Shown: positions 36,801-47,645 of the stretch, piece by piece
How positions within the stretch are numbered: the first letter of the stretch is position 1
Layout: each line of letters begins with the position of its first letter
Source: Siphlonurus alternatus
Lineage: Eukaryota; Arthropoda; Insecta; Ephemeroptera; Siphlonuridae
Length of the DNA: 64,000 nucleotides
Direction of reading: 5' to 3'
NCBI GenBank assembly: GCA_949825025.1
Contig: OX463785.1
Span: 16,741,971 to 16,805,970 of the forward strand
Program-made: the position numbers and the translations under genes
The notes under the pieces: generated by a model
What the model was told of the DNA's origin: nothing
Databases searched by the model: none
Seen by the model: only the letters and a program-made list of their open reading frames with translations

Positions 36801-39800
36801 AAATAGTAAGAAGGAGAATGAATAATATATACTGTATTTAGTATAGATAATGTAAAAATTATTTAGAAAAATATGTAGTAAAGATATGACTTTTCAACCT
36901 TAAAAAATACAAAATATGGATCTCTTTTACACATTTTTTTTTTTAGCTGTTCTAATATTTTTGACTTATTATTACAGCCACGGTGAAGGAGGGGAAGGGT
37001 GCTGACTTAAACCTCAAGAACTCAGAGGGCCACACTCCTCTCTCCCTGGCTCTCACCCTCGGTCTCAAGCATCGAGTCCCCCAGCTGATCTCTGCGGGGG
37101 CTGACGTCAACGTGGCCAACTCTGAAGGCCTGACGTTGTTACACCAAGCCCTCAAGAAGCCGGACTCAGAATCTGCACTCTTCCTTCTCGACCAGGGGGC
37201 TAACATGGGCTGCATGTAAGTACCATCGGGGGCTTTAGGAATGACCAGAACTTACCCAACATAGATTTTAACAATATCAGCAACAATGTTTTTCATTGTC
37301 CATCACTATGTCAGCTGATAACAAAAATCAAAGAGTATGCAGGACTTTGTTGTAACATCTCAGACTCCCAGGCAGTAGGCATTACTAGAGCCCTACAGTA
37401 CCAGTTGAAGCTTGCAAATCTTTGCTTCAAAGAAATAAGACCATTAAAGTTCCATGTTTCATTTTTCTATTCCTGAGCCAAATATCAGAAGCTCCCCTCC
37501 ACATGCTTATCTATGTGCAGTTGTGCACACATAGTAATGTACCCAGATCTCCTAGATATGACAATGTATGCTCCAATATTGCCTAATATCTGTAGAGGTG
37601 GAGGAAGCAATAATATCACTAATATCTGGCGAAGGAATACAAAAAAATAAATAAAAAAATCTTCATGAGGGACTACAACATGATTTTATATCAGTACCAT
37701 TTTACTTGCATTTTGCCATATTTCACTCCATTTTTCCCTTACTTATATAATCTTGTATTTATAGTTTATTTTACAAAAACAATATCGGTGTCTCTTTTTT
37801 CAGTACATTTAAATCCCTATGGTTCATTTTATTTACAGAAATTTCTAAAATTTTAGAAAATATACTAAACCTATACTAATCATATGAGATAAGATAAGCC
37901 ATAAAATCCCCTCACTTTTCCTCCTATCCAATTTTAATCAGCTGATGTAATACTTGCAGGATTGGTGATAAAGAAATGGACAAATGTCATTTGGTTTTAA
38001 GGTTGTTTTCTGTTTATAAATTATTAGAAACTGACCCTTAAAAGAGAATGGTTTAATTTAATTGTCCTTATAACAAAATTTCCTTGCTTTTTAACAATAA
38101 GTACAGTCATTTTAATTTGATATTCCCTCAGGAAGTAGTCAAAAGTGTTAAAATTGTGTCTATTCTGTTTACAATAGTTTTGAAACTTTGTAGAAGGATT
38201 TGTGCTAAATTGCATGGTTGACATACCAGAAAACATACACTTCCGGCTACTGCTGAAAGAAATATTAAATAAATTTGACCCTATTGTTGTCTTGCAGTAC
38301 ACCTGATGGGGAAACTCCACTACAGCTGGCCATCTCCAACTCTCTGCCCGCGGTGGTCGAGGCACTTTGCAGACGTGGTGTGGACATGTCCGTACTTGAC
38401 TCTAAAGGTCATTGTCCTCTTTGGGCAGCACTGGAGGCACAAGAAGAAGACATTGCTTCAATATTGGTCAGGTGAGAAAATACAAATCTTACCTCAAAAA
38501 TTTATTACTTTCAGATTTGATCTTGTTTTGTGAACTGTTATATTTTTAAACACGAGAGGTCCCCGGTTCGATTCCCGAACACGGCAGACTTTTCGTGACT
38601 TGGGATGGGTGTGACTGATTACTAGATTATGGAGTTGGTAGGAGGAAGGCAGCTTATAAGGCTGTCTATACTCCACTGCCCTGCAGTATTGCACTGCCAC
38701 TGCAGGCTGCACAGATCTGGTAGTAGGAGCCCAGACGAGTGCAGGAAAGGGTTCTGGGAGCCTGGTAAGCCCCAGCATGGTCGCAAGATAACTCTTACTG
38801 ACAAGGCTAAATATCGGCCTGGCCACACCCGAAAGGGTAAAATGATGTCAAGGGTATTAACTTCTTTTTTTTTTAAAATTACGATATAACCAGCATCAAA
38901 GCTGTATCCATTTGTAAGGGAATGAAGCTTCGTAACTCCTGTTGAAAATAATTTCATTTTTTTTAATACATTATTGCCTCAACTCTTAAACAAATTCAGA
39001 GTTTATACTTTCTATTGATTCTAATGTTGTGTTCATTTATGCACTAAAACATTAGATTGATTATCTGTCAACACCACCCTAGAATGAATTCTAATGACTA
39101 TTCCCATTTAATTCCAATCACATGTTTTTTTGTCTTCTGTTGTACAGAAATGGGGTGGATACTGACTGCTGGGGGGTTGGCCCGGACGGATGTTTGCAGA
39201 CCCTTCTGCACAAGGCCCTGGATGAGAACCAGGGGTCCATCGCCTGCTTCCTCATACAGAGGTATAGTTTTGTCTTTACATTGTTTTGTGCTTTGTCTAA
39301 TTTTCAACTACATGTTAAAAGTTTAAAATAAAAATACAATTATAAGAAAGGCTTCACAGATTGAAAGCTAAAGGTTAATAAGAGTCTTAGTTTTACTAGA
39401 AATTGTATTAATATTTGAAGTTAAAAACAAATCATTAGAATTGAATTTTGTTGGACTATTCAAGAATTAAAATTAAATCTAATCATCTTTTTAATTTTTT
39501 TGTTTTAAGATACTACGAATAATGTGTTATTCTTTTGTTTGTAGCATGTTTTTTTTTTAAACAAAATAACATAAATTTAGCCTACTGTAACTATAACAAT
39601 TAACTAATCTTAAAGCTGTGAGCATAACTGTATCAAGCATTGTTTGAATCGGTATTATGTTTCAAGTCGACAGCCTTGGAAAAAAAAAAAAAAAAAAAAT
39701 CTATGTTTTATCGTTATCTCCCGCCACTGACCCTGCCCTTTGTTTCAGTGGGTGTGAGCTGAACGCCACTCGTCGTCCAGGTCCAAATGGCGAGGGGGGT

Positions 39801-42800
39801 GAGGAGGCTCGGGACGGACAAGGTCCTCTACACATGGCGTGCACCTGGGGGCTTGAACAGGTATCAAAGTGACGGCAAATTAGTGTTGTTGTGTGGCAAA
39901 GTTGAGGTGCTGTTTTATTTAACTTGCACATAGAGGCTTCAAGTCTGCTGATATATTGTGGTGTTCCCGCCGTCCTATCTAAACCTATGTAAAAAAAAAA
40001 AAAAAAATGAAATTGTTGTTTTAGCATTAACGAAATTTTGTAGAAGAAAATGAGTTCTTGATTCAAAATCAGAAAAACTTAAACCCTAAATGGGGGGGGG
40101 GGGGTAGGACATGGTTACAAATTAATAGCTTTAATAGTTACTGAGACAAAATCTAAATTTTCTAATATGGTGGCTAATGGAAAAAAAATTCCTCTGTTAG
40201 GCTACCTATAATTTACATTAACCCCGACTCAAAATTCTTCCAGGTGGTACAGACGCTGGTAGAGCACGGAGCTGAGGTGAACTCGAGGGACGCTGAGGGT
40301 CGCACGCCGCTGCATGTGGCAGTGGCCAATCAGAACGCCAAGATCACCTCGCTGCTGCTGTGCCACCCCAAGTTGGACCTCTCGCTGAGGGACAGGACTG
40401 GACTGACCCCCTTCGCAGCTGCCCTCACTTCGAGGAACAACAAGGCGGCTCAAGCCATCCTCGACCGTCTACCCTCGGCCGCAGAACAGGTGAGTGCTGT
40501 TGTTACAATCTGTATGCAATTTTTTATTGTATGGCCTTAAAGTATGTACTCTTAATTTCATTCATATTTTTTAACCCTCTAAACCCTCAAAATTAAGGTG
40601 AAAGATGCTAAATAATAGCCTTGTTTGTAATGCATTTTAATATCGCCGATTCGTTAAATTCATTTTAATTTATGGGGTAGTGTTTTGCCTTAAATTTTTA
40701 AAGCAGTCTACATAATACATATTTTAATTTTAAAATTTGTAGATTAATTCAATGATTTTATTTTGTACATTTATTTTTACAATAATATTTTATTCATGAA
40801 ATTTATTTGTACATATTCTAAGTATTTTCTCTCACACAATTCTAGACAAATTTTGTGTACAAGTAGAAAATATTTCTGATGTCAGAGAAATTTCCTCACA
40901 AACATCCCCCCTCTCTGTCTCAGTACGACAACAAGGGTCACAACTTCCTGCACACGGCCGTGCAGCGAGGGGACCTCGAGAGCGTTCTCTTCCTTCTCGC
41001 CATCGGAGTGGACGCCAACTCTAGGGTGCGCGACGCCTCCATGAGCACCCCCCTCCACCTCGCCTGTGCTGTAACCACACCAAGTGAGTCACACCTCAGT
41101 GTAGAGAGGAGTGGTTTTTAGAGCTGTAAATGTGTGGAAACTAGGATAAATGTTTCAATTTTGGATAAAAAAACACAAATTAATAAGGCTTTTTTAGTAC
41201 AACATTTTTCTTAATTTGCTCTGTAAAACTTTTAAAGAAGGAAAAAAAAAAAAGAGGAAAATTTGTAATGCAAGGAAAGAATGCTTTTGATGCAATAATA
41301 GAAGAAAAAGAATACGAAAAAGAATACCTCTAAATGGAGAAGAGAGTATAAACAATGTCAAGAATCGTTAACTTGGAAAATATTCCTAAAATACTTGCAC
41401 TTCATATTGTGGCTTATTATGGAGAACAATTTCTTGCTTGAAGCTTTATTAAAATCATAAAATTAAATGTAAAGTATATTCAACTAATGCTAAACTACCG
41501 TTATGATGTTTTAATCAACAGGCAGTGCGGGCACTTCGGAAGACTCTGCCCTCGTGGTGCGCAACTTGCTTCTCGCCGGGGGCCGAGCTGACGAGAGAGA
41601 TGCGGCCAGACGCACGCCCCTGCATGCCGCAGCCGCCTCAGGACATTCCTCAGCAGCCTCAGCCTTGCTGCAGAACGGAGCAGACCCAGACGCCACGGAC
41701 ACTGACCATAACAATCCTTTGCACCTGGCGTCCAAGGCATCTCACCTCCCGGTATGATTATTATCTGCTGTGACTAGAATAGTTTTGCCATTAGCCAGTT
41801 TTAAATTAATTAATTTACGTTTATATACCCCTCTGGACAATACGAACTTTACTTCTGCTTTGTTTGTGGATGTCACCACGTAGTGTATAAAAGTGTGGTG
41901 AGTCCAAACTACAGTATTTGGATAAACTATATTGGGTGCTCTTCTTATATAGCCCAAAATTGAAAATCTTGATGCCTCTTTATATTAGAGCTGGAGCTCT
42001 GATAGGAGTAAAGTTCGTTCTGTTTAGAGGTGTACTTACAATCTTTACTTAAAATATAGATTCTTATGTTGTTTTCTTCAACTTGAGACTTACATATAAG
42101 AAGAAATTTAATACTGTATCTTCATCGAGTTTAATACTTTAATATTTATTTTGTATTTCAAAATTCAGAAATTGTCACATTTCATCCTGTAAAAAATATC
42201 ATATACTGTAAATAGATCTTAGTCTTGACTCATACCTTTTTCCCAAGAGTGATTTTTATTATTTAATAAAATCCCTGTTCACAGTTTTTAACTGATAAAG
42301 ACAAATCAACTGTTAGTTGACCTGTGTTTCACCTCCCTGCCACCAGGTGGTGCGAGTGCTGCTGACGGAGAGCACGATGGATGCCGAGGCCAAGAACCTG
42401 CGAGGTCAGACTCCGCTGCACCTGCTGGCCAGCTACGGCCGTGACCAGGTGGCTGCTGCGATCTGTGAGCTCTTCAGAGAGTGCATGCCGGCGTACCCTC
42501 TGGACCAACCTGACTTGGAGGGGAACACGGGTGAGAGGGGAGGGAGTGTTTATTTGAGATATATCGTCAATTTAGTAGTCCTAAATTTGAACTGATTTTC
42601 ATTGCCAGATCATTGTAAAATCCACACCTAAATAGAAGTGAAATAGAGTTTTTTTTTTTATATTTTCTCAACCCAGGTGTATTTTAAAAAAAAAAAAAAA
42701 ATACTGTAGGACCTTTAAAAACTTCATTGCTATAGCTAAATGATATTTTCTGTTCATAATAATCACAATTTTATTCATTAAATAATTTATTTTATTACTA

Positions 42801-43759
42801 TATCAATATTTTTCTACCAACTTTTTCATTAAAATAAAGTATAAATCAAAAAAATTGTAGTTCTTTGTAATTACAATAAAACTTTAATGATAAGTACTCT
42901 CCCAATGCATCTCAATGATATAAAGGTATCATGGCAGTTGATGCTCCCTAATAAAAATAACATTAGGATAGCAAGCTGAATGAAAGTAAATTTTTTCTTG
43001 GCAATTATATTTAATGGACAAGTAGCATCAATTTTTTTTAGTAGCTCAATCGAAAGAGGAGGTCGAAAAATACACCTGTGAATTTTATAGATTTTTATTC
43101 ATACTGCATCATGCCTAAAATAGAGATGTTAAGAGGTCAAGTGACCTGGAGGCGACGCCCGTGACGCCTGTGACGTCATTGAACTGTCCGGTCAAACAAA
43201 CAATCGACTTTATAACGCTTCTGAACAACCACGTTGCTATGGAAACAAGCAACAATTAATTTATTGTTTACAAGTGTTATATAGACGATCGTTTGTTTGA
43301 CCGGACAGTTCAATGACGTCATAGGCGTCACGGGCGCCGCCTCCAGGTCAAGTGACCTCTTTACACCTCTCTTTTAGGCATGATGCAGTACAGATAAAAA
43401 TCTAAAAAAATTCACAGGTGTATTTTTCAACCTCCTCTTTCGATTGAGCCAATAAAAAAAAATGATGCTACTTGTCCATTATGATTCAAACTTTTTGTTG
43501 TGTTTCTTACTTCAGATTTTTACTAGATTAATTTAATTATTGTCTCAGCGCTGCTGCTGGCGTACATGAAGGGCAACGTGAACCTGTGCAAGGCGCTGGT
43601 AAAGGCCGGCTGCTGTCTGGGAGCAATGAACAAGGACGGAGTGACCATCTTCAACTACCAGGTGCCCACCAAGCAGCTGCTGCACAGGTGAGACATGTCC
43701 TTACCTGTAATTACCTTGTCAAAACATGACCAGTGGCTTAATTTTATTTATTTATGTAT

Positions 43760-43818
<59 letters not shown>

Positions 43819-44488
43819 TTCATTTATTTATTCATTCATTCATTCAAAAAATTCAAAATTTTTCTTTAAATTCAATTTTTAACAATTAATAACTTATAAA
43901 CTGAATTATTTTTCATACAAAATTTCTCAATTTTTGGTCATCAAATCATCAACAATGTCTTTGTTTCCCCCAAAGACTGCTGGACATGCTCGGCAAGGAG
44001 CCTCCATGGGCGGAGGGTGACATGTGCCTCGAGTGTGGCTGCAAGTTCGGACTGACAATGCGCAAGCACCACTGGTGAGTTTGAATTTTTATTTACAATT
44101 ACTGTATATATGTTGAAACCTTAAAGAAATATATTTAAACATAAGTCACTATTTAATAGAAGGTTACAGGCTTCGTAGCCTGCAGTAAAGTTAAAAATGT
44201 ATTTTTAATAATTTATATAAAAAAAAATTAAAAAAATGAGGGAAAACTAGGATATCATAATTTCTTTTTGTGTTTAATAAACAAATATTTAATAAAATTT
44301 TTACGCTCCCTGAATAAAAACAAAAAATTGATGTTGCTTTTTTCTTGTGTTTCAGTCGCCACTGTGGTCGTCTGCTGTGCTCGAAATGTTCGAGTAATGA
44401 CGTGCCCATCCTCAAGTTTGGTCTGAACAAGCCCGTGCGAGTGTGCATGGTGTGCTTCCAAGTGCTGCAGCTAGGAGGAGCCACCTAA
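33820..44488 (+). CDS. ANKFY1: ANKFY1 / Rabankyrin-5 orthologue, ankyrin-repeat and FYVE protein, 15 exons, 5' end not in view
   Basis: Rabankyrin-5 is a Rab5 effector on early endosomes and macropinosomes; its FYVE finger binds PI3P. Exons: 33820-33985, 34407-34647, 35164-35453, 35899-36123, 36978-37215, 38298-38471, 39148-39261, 39749-39860, 40244-40489, 40924-41083, 41522-41751, 42347-42530, 43549-43687, 43976-44074, 44356-44488. All junctions are GT-AG, the phases agree, and the total is 2751 nt (916 aa plus TAA). The protein is a continuous run of about 18-20 ankyrin repeats (TPLHLA-type motifs, for example HGAEVNSRDAEGRTPLHVAV), then a FYVE domain. Family hallmarks include TRLNEADVKGDLPL at the start of the visible part, CWGVGPDGCLQTLLHKALDE, and the IFNYQ element before the FYVE. 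Vertebrate ANKFY1 is about 1170 aa, so some 250-290 N-terminal residues (BTB domain and first repeats) are missing. The first visible exon starts at an acceptor, not a start codon. Confidence 0.95.
34931..35058. mobile_element. 128-bp hairpin in an ANKFY1 intron
   Basis: Left ATATTGAGGTTCCCACGGCA, AAATACTCACTTTGCA and right TGCAAAGTGAGCGTTTTGCC, GTGGAAGCCTCAATAT pair over about 36 bp each. It lies between the exons ending at 34647 and starting at 35164. Confidence 0.5.
36166..36511. mobile_element. TTAA-flanked palindromic MITE in an ANKFY1 intron
   Basis: TTAA, AGGCATACAGGCCTCAAATT at the left and AATTTGAGGCCTGTATACCT, TTAA at the right; further arm pairing through AATTAGACAG and AACATTCG. 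The interior has TGACGTCAC blocks and is more GC-rich than the intron. The TTAA flanks suggest piggyBac-type mobilisation. Confidence 0.6.
37240..37640. other. Compositionally distinct intronic segment
   Basis: This part of the ANKFY1 intron 37216-38297 is clearly less AT-rich than the rest, with no homopolymers. Both strands have stops in every frame. It may be an old transposon remnant. Confidence 0.35.
38102..38285. mobile_element. MITE family E, copy 3, abutting an ANKFY1 splice acceptor
   Basis: Left end TACAGTCATTTTAATTTGAT, ATTCCCTCAGGAAGTAG; right end CACTTCCGGCTACTGCTGAA, AAATTTGACCCTA. The right end lies 12 bp before the acceptor of the exon starting at 38298. Confidence 0.6.
38545..38870 (+). 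mobile_element. tRNA-derived SINE-like sequence in an ANKFY1 intron
   Basis: GGTCCCCGGTTCGATTCCCG (38558-38577) is a tRNA T-arm with a polymerase III B box. About 290 bp of unusually GC-rich, non-repetitive sequence follows, ending in an AT/T-rich tail near 38870. The A-box half seems lost at the 5' end. Open frames through it have no recognisable protein. SINE is the best explanation, but no second copy is in the window. Confidence 0.4.
41828..42041. mobile_element. MITE family C copy in an ANKFY1 intron
   Basis: Left end CCTCTGGACAATACGAACTT and right end AGGAGTAAAGTTCGTTCTGT, TTAGAGGTGTA, as terminal inverted repeats 214 bp apart. No coding capacity. It begins 77 bp after the exon ending at 41751. 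Confidence 0.6.
43011..43482. mobile_element. 472-bp fold-back element in an ANKFY1 intron
   Basis: Arms of about 190 bp: left AATGGACAAGTAGCATCA, ATCGAAAGAGGAGGTCGAAA, TTGACCTGG-type core; right arm is the complement ending TGATGCTACTTGTCCATT. A loop of about 75 bp includes GTTGCTATGGAAACAAGCAA. The outer AATGGACAA resembles family B termini, and TA flanks both ends. Confidence 0.65.
43742..43845. repeat. (TTTA)n microsatellite with TTCA tail
   Basis: About 22 TTTA units followed by a few TTCA units, in the ANKFY1 intron after the exon ending at 43687. The long open frame across it (Leu-Phe-Ile repeats) is an artefact. Confidence 0.95.
43976..44488 (+). CDS. ANKFY1: FYVE zinc-finger exons of ANKFY1
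   Basis: These two terminal exons (43976-44074 and 44356-44488) encode the PI3P-binding finger. The WxxxD-type lead is WAEGDMC. The basic signature is RKHHCRHCG, and the C-terminal motif is RVCMVC. Eight zinc ligands can be counted in four pairs: CLEC, the two cysteines of HHCRHC, CSKC and CMVC with its partner. The intron splits the signature inside the HHC cysteine codon (TG|T). The reading ends QLGGAT and stop at 44486-44488. The signature is intact, so PI3P binding is expected to be retained. Confidence 0.95.
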
Positions 44489-44585
44489 CCTCTCGGAAAA
44501 CTAGTAAGGAATTTCTGAGAGTGTGGGAGATCTGACAGCTGAAATATTGAATATTCAGAGAGTATTATGATTTTTCAACTGTTTA

Positions 44586-44591
44586 AATAAA
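44586..44591 (+). terminator. Candidate polyadenylation signal of ANKFY1
   Basis: AATAAA lies 98 nt after the ANKFY1 stop codon, the first canonical hexamer downstream. The region is so AT-rich that chance matches are common, so the assignment rests on position. Confidence 0.4.
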
Positions 44592-45060
44592 CAGAAAGGA
44601 TTTTTTTTATCATGAAAATGTGTAAGCCAGAAAAAATCTTAATTTGTGTAATTTAGATGTGAAAGGAAAAAATTAAACCAAAGCACTTTTAAAGCCTATA
44701 TTTACTTTTCATATTGCAGTAAATTTTCAAGTTGCTTTAAATATTAAACTGATAGTTTCAATTGAAATTGTCATATTAAGTGGATAGTATGCTTTGTATT
44801 TTAGTCAGTTTTATAACTGTATTTATTTTCATAAAAAAAATATTTTGAATGAATCTCAATTTAATTTTTTATATGTATTTTTTTTTTTTTTTTATATTTC
44901 TTTTGAGAAAATATTCTGTTCAATGAATTAATGATTTAATTTTGTTCATTCATCCTTCATCACATACAACAATAAGAATTCAAACTAAAACCAAATATTT
45001 AATTAATTTATAAAAAAAAAATCACCGACTGTCATTCACAATGAATAACATAATACAGTA

Positions 45061-45330
45061 TATGAAATTTTTTATTGCAGAAATGGATAGAGGGTACAAA
45101 GTTATGTTACTCTGATTTTTTTTCAGATTTTTCTGAGCTTGGGAAATATTGTTAAAAAGTTAGACAAAACTCCCGTCCCTTTAAAAGTCCCTATCCTTAT
45201 TGTCACCTCTCTCTGTACTTTCTATAATTTTTTTAAAAATAGTTCCCGAGCTCTAAATATTCTGAAAAATATTAAAGTAGCATAATTTTGCACACCTTCT
45301 ATTCATTTCTGCAATAAAAAAAATCATGTA
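45061..45330. mobile_element. MITE family A, copy 3
   Basis: The arms contain TTTTTTATTGCAGAAATGGA on the left and ATTTCTGCAATAAAAAAAA on the right, enclosing the family's TTACTCTGATTTTTTTTCAG and its inverse. Right terminus GTTGTCCATT is shared with family B, suggesting A and B use related ends. It lies in the ANKFY1/SDS convergent intergenic region. Confidence 0.65.
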
Positions 45331-45951
45331 AGTTGTCCATTGTTATTTAATAATGCTCTATCATGCTTGTTTACTTTTGTTAATGCACTGACTGCATGCA
45401 TTTCAGTGGCTTTAAAAACTCAATAGAATCTAATTAAATGTATTATTAATTTAACCTACACTCTCATGAATGTCCTTATTAAGCTGTTAACTCAAAGAAA
45501 AGAAATTTTAGATATTGTAGCAACGTCAATGCTGCTATATTGTAGTTAATAAAAAGGGAGTAGGGAAAAGTTTCTGTGATCTGTCAAAGTACGAGAGACT
45601 GGGCTTGTTGTCACGCCGTTGTCATTCCGTTTGCTGGTAGTTCTCATTATTTAATTAACATTGTATTAAAAGCTACTTATTCAACTTGAATTATTACTGG
45701 TATTAGATTTTTAGGGAGGGAAAAAATCATATTGACGTCATAAAGACAGGTATTTTACCTGAGTGATTCTAAAAAAGTCATTGTTTTGATATAAGAGCTT
45801 TACTACTGGCTAAAGTGCACATGTAATTGAGTCATTCTGACCATTTTTAACGCCATCTCGTGATGCTTTATGAGGTCAATCTACAATAAATAAGTGGTGT
45901 AAGTAAACCGGTGTGCCCGAGTATAAGGTGTTATGGTAACAATACAATGTA

Positions 45952-46190
45952 CTTAACATCAACGTTCCTTCATACAGGCTAAGACACACACGCATTTCGT
46001 GCGTCAATTTCGGTAAATTTTCAGGCCCCATTGCCCCGCGAAATTTCAAAAATAGCATTGCATGATGGGCACATTCAAAGTTTCGCAGCACGATGTGGCC
46101 AAAAATACTTGAACGTTATTGGCTAAGCCCTTTAACATTGGTCCAATCGGTGGCTTAACCTGTATAATAAAGGAACGTTACTTAACATGG
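45952..46190. mobile_element. MITE-like inverted repeat in the convergent intergenic region
   Basis: Left TTAACATCAACGTTCCTTCA, TACAGGCTAAG; right CTTAACCTGTATAATAAAGG, AACGTTACTTAAC. The interior is moderately GC-rich and non-coding. Confidence 0.5.
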
Positions 46191-47388
46191 CAGGTATAAG
46201 AATGGCGTCACATAGCACTGGTAAGAAAATTATTTTTTTTTTTCACTTAAAAAAACTGAAGTAAAAATATACCACAACAGGTAAAAATTGTAGGTAAATT
46301 ATTTCCTAATATTTAGTTATACTAAGGAGCTCTAAACATTTTGCAAATCATTATTATTGTATTAAATAATGTATTTCGTAAAATAACTTAAAAAGAAAAA
46401 GACCATTAAATTAAAAAAAAAATGTATTAATATACTTAACTAGATTTTTTTTATAATTTATTTTAAATGAGAACTACTAGTACTTTTTTTGTGTAAGCAA
46501 TCCAATTTATACTTGTTATAATTACTATGCTTAGGAGATAGATTTCATACAATAAAGTAGCCATAATTAACTTAAAAATGCCATAAATAATTCCATGTCA
46601 ATGTCCCTAACCTTTAAATAATAAGAAAATATATTATTATATCTCATTTAGCATGTTAATAGAATTAGTTTTATTGTTTAAAAATTATATAATATTAAAA
46701 TATGTATGAAAATTTTATATCTGCTTATATTTTGTACTACAAAATAATTATTTGCTTTATTATTGTTGTCTAATTTACTCATAATCAAAATGGACAAATT
46801 ATTATATTGCATGTGTATTCATAAATAAATAAAAATATAATCAATGTTGATATACAAAAATTATTTTTTATTGAAAAAATACTCTACAATTTTTTACTAT
46901 ATTACTATGTTATTTAAGTAGTTACAGTTGGAAATTTATTGCATTTTTGTTTGAGACAAAGTTTTTTTTTTTTACTATTTATTATTAAAATATATACATC
47001 TGTATTCAGCAATACAAGGTTACATTTATAAACAGCATGCAAAGTCCATGCGGATAAGAACTTTTTGATAAACTGTATTATGTAAGTTGCCTTTCGTATT
47101 TATTTAATTTATAAATGAAAATTAAATTAATTTCTCAATATTTTTTAGATAAATAAATGCAAAGTCAGTGATTTGTGCAATCTAGTATGCAACTGTATAA
47201 CTCACAGTAATTAAACCCACTTTGGAAGACAAGTGTTGGCTATTGTTCATAATCAGTATCATGGATAAAATAATCAATACAGTAAAAAGTTAATTATGAA
47301 TTCAATTAACATAAAATAATTAATAGTTATACAGTTTAAGAAAATATGCATGGGTATATATTTTTAAATTGTTTATTTTTCCTCGTTT

Positions 47389-47389
<1 letters not shown>

Positions 47390-47452
<63 letters not shown>
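47390..47452. repeat. (TA)n microsatellite
   Basis: About 31 uninterrupted TA units, roughly 200 bp beyond the dehydratase stop codon. Confidence 0.95.
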
Positions 47453-47457
<5 letters not shown>

Positions 47458-47645
47458 TATATTTTTTCGTGAATTCTTATTCGTGAAGTTTTATCACTTT
47501 TTGACATCAATTATTTTTAAATTCTAGCGAACTTCTTCAAAAAAAAATGTTACGTCTTTTCAAATAAACAGTTCTATTAGAAATCGTTTATAAGCTTTGC
47601 TGAATTATGAACCTTATATCCCTACACAACAAGGTTCATACGACT

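Larger units (their letters stand above)
44592..47645. other. Convergent intergenic region ANKFY1/dehydratase
   Basis: AT-rich. It holds the MITEs at 45061 and 45952 and the (TA)n tract. A TTTATT on the plus strand at 47372-47377 (AATAAA on the minus strand) could end the dehydratase transcript, 269 nt past its stop. Confidence 0.55.

Noticed and set aside
43695..43889. Repetitive Leu-Phe-Ile-Tyr open frame
   Set aside because: Translation of the (TTTA)n microsatellite.
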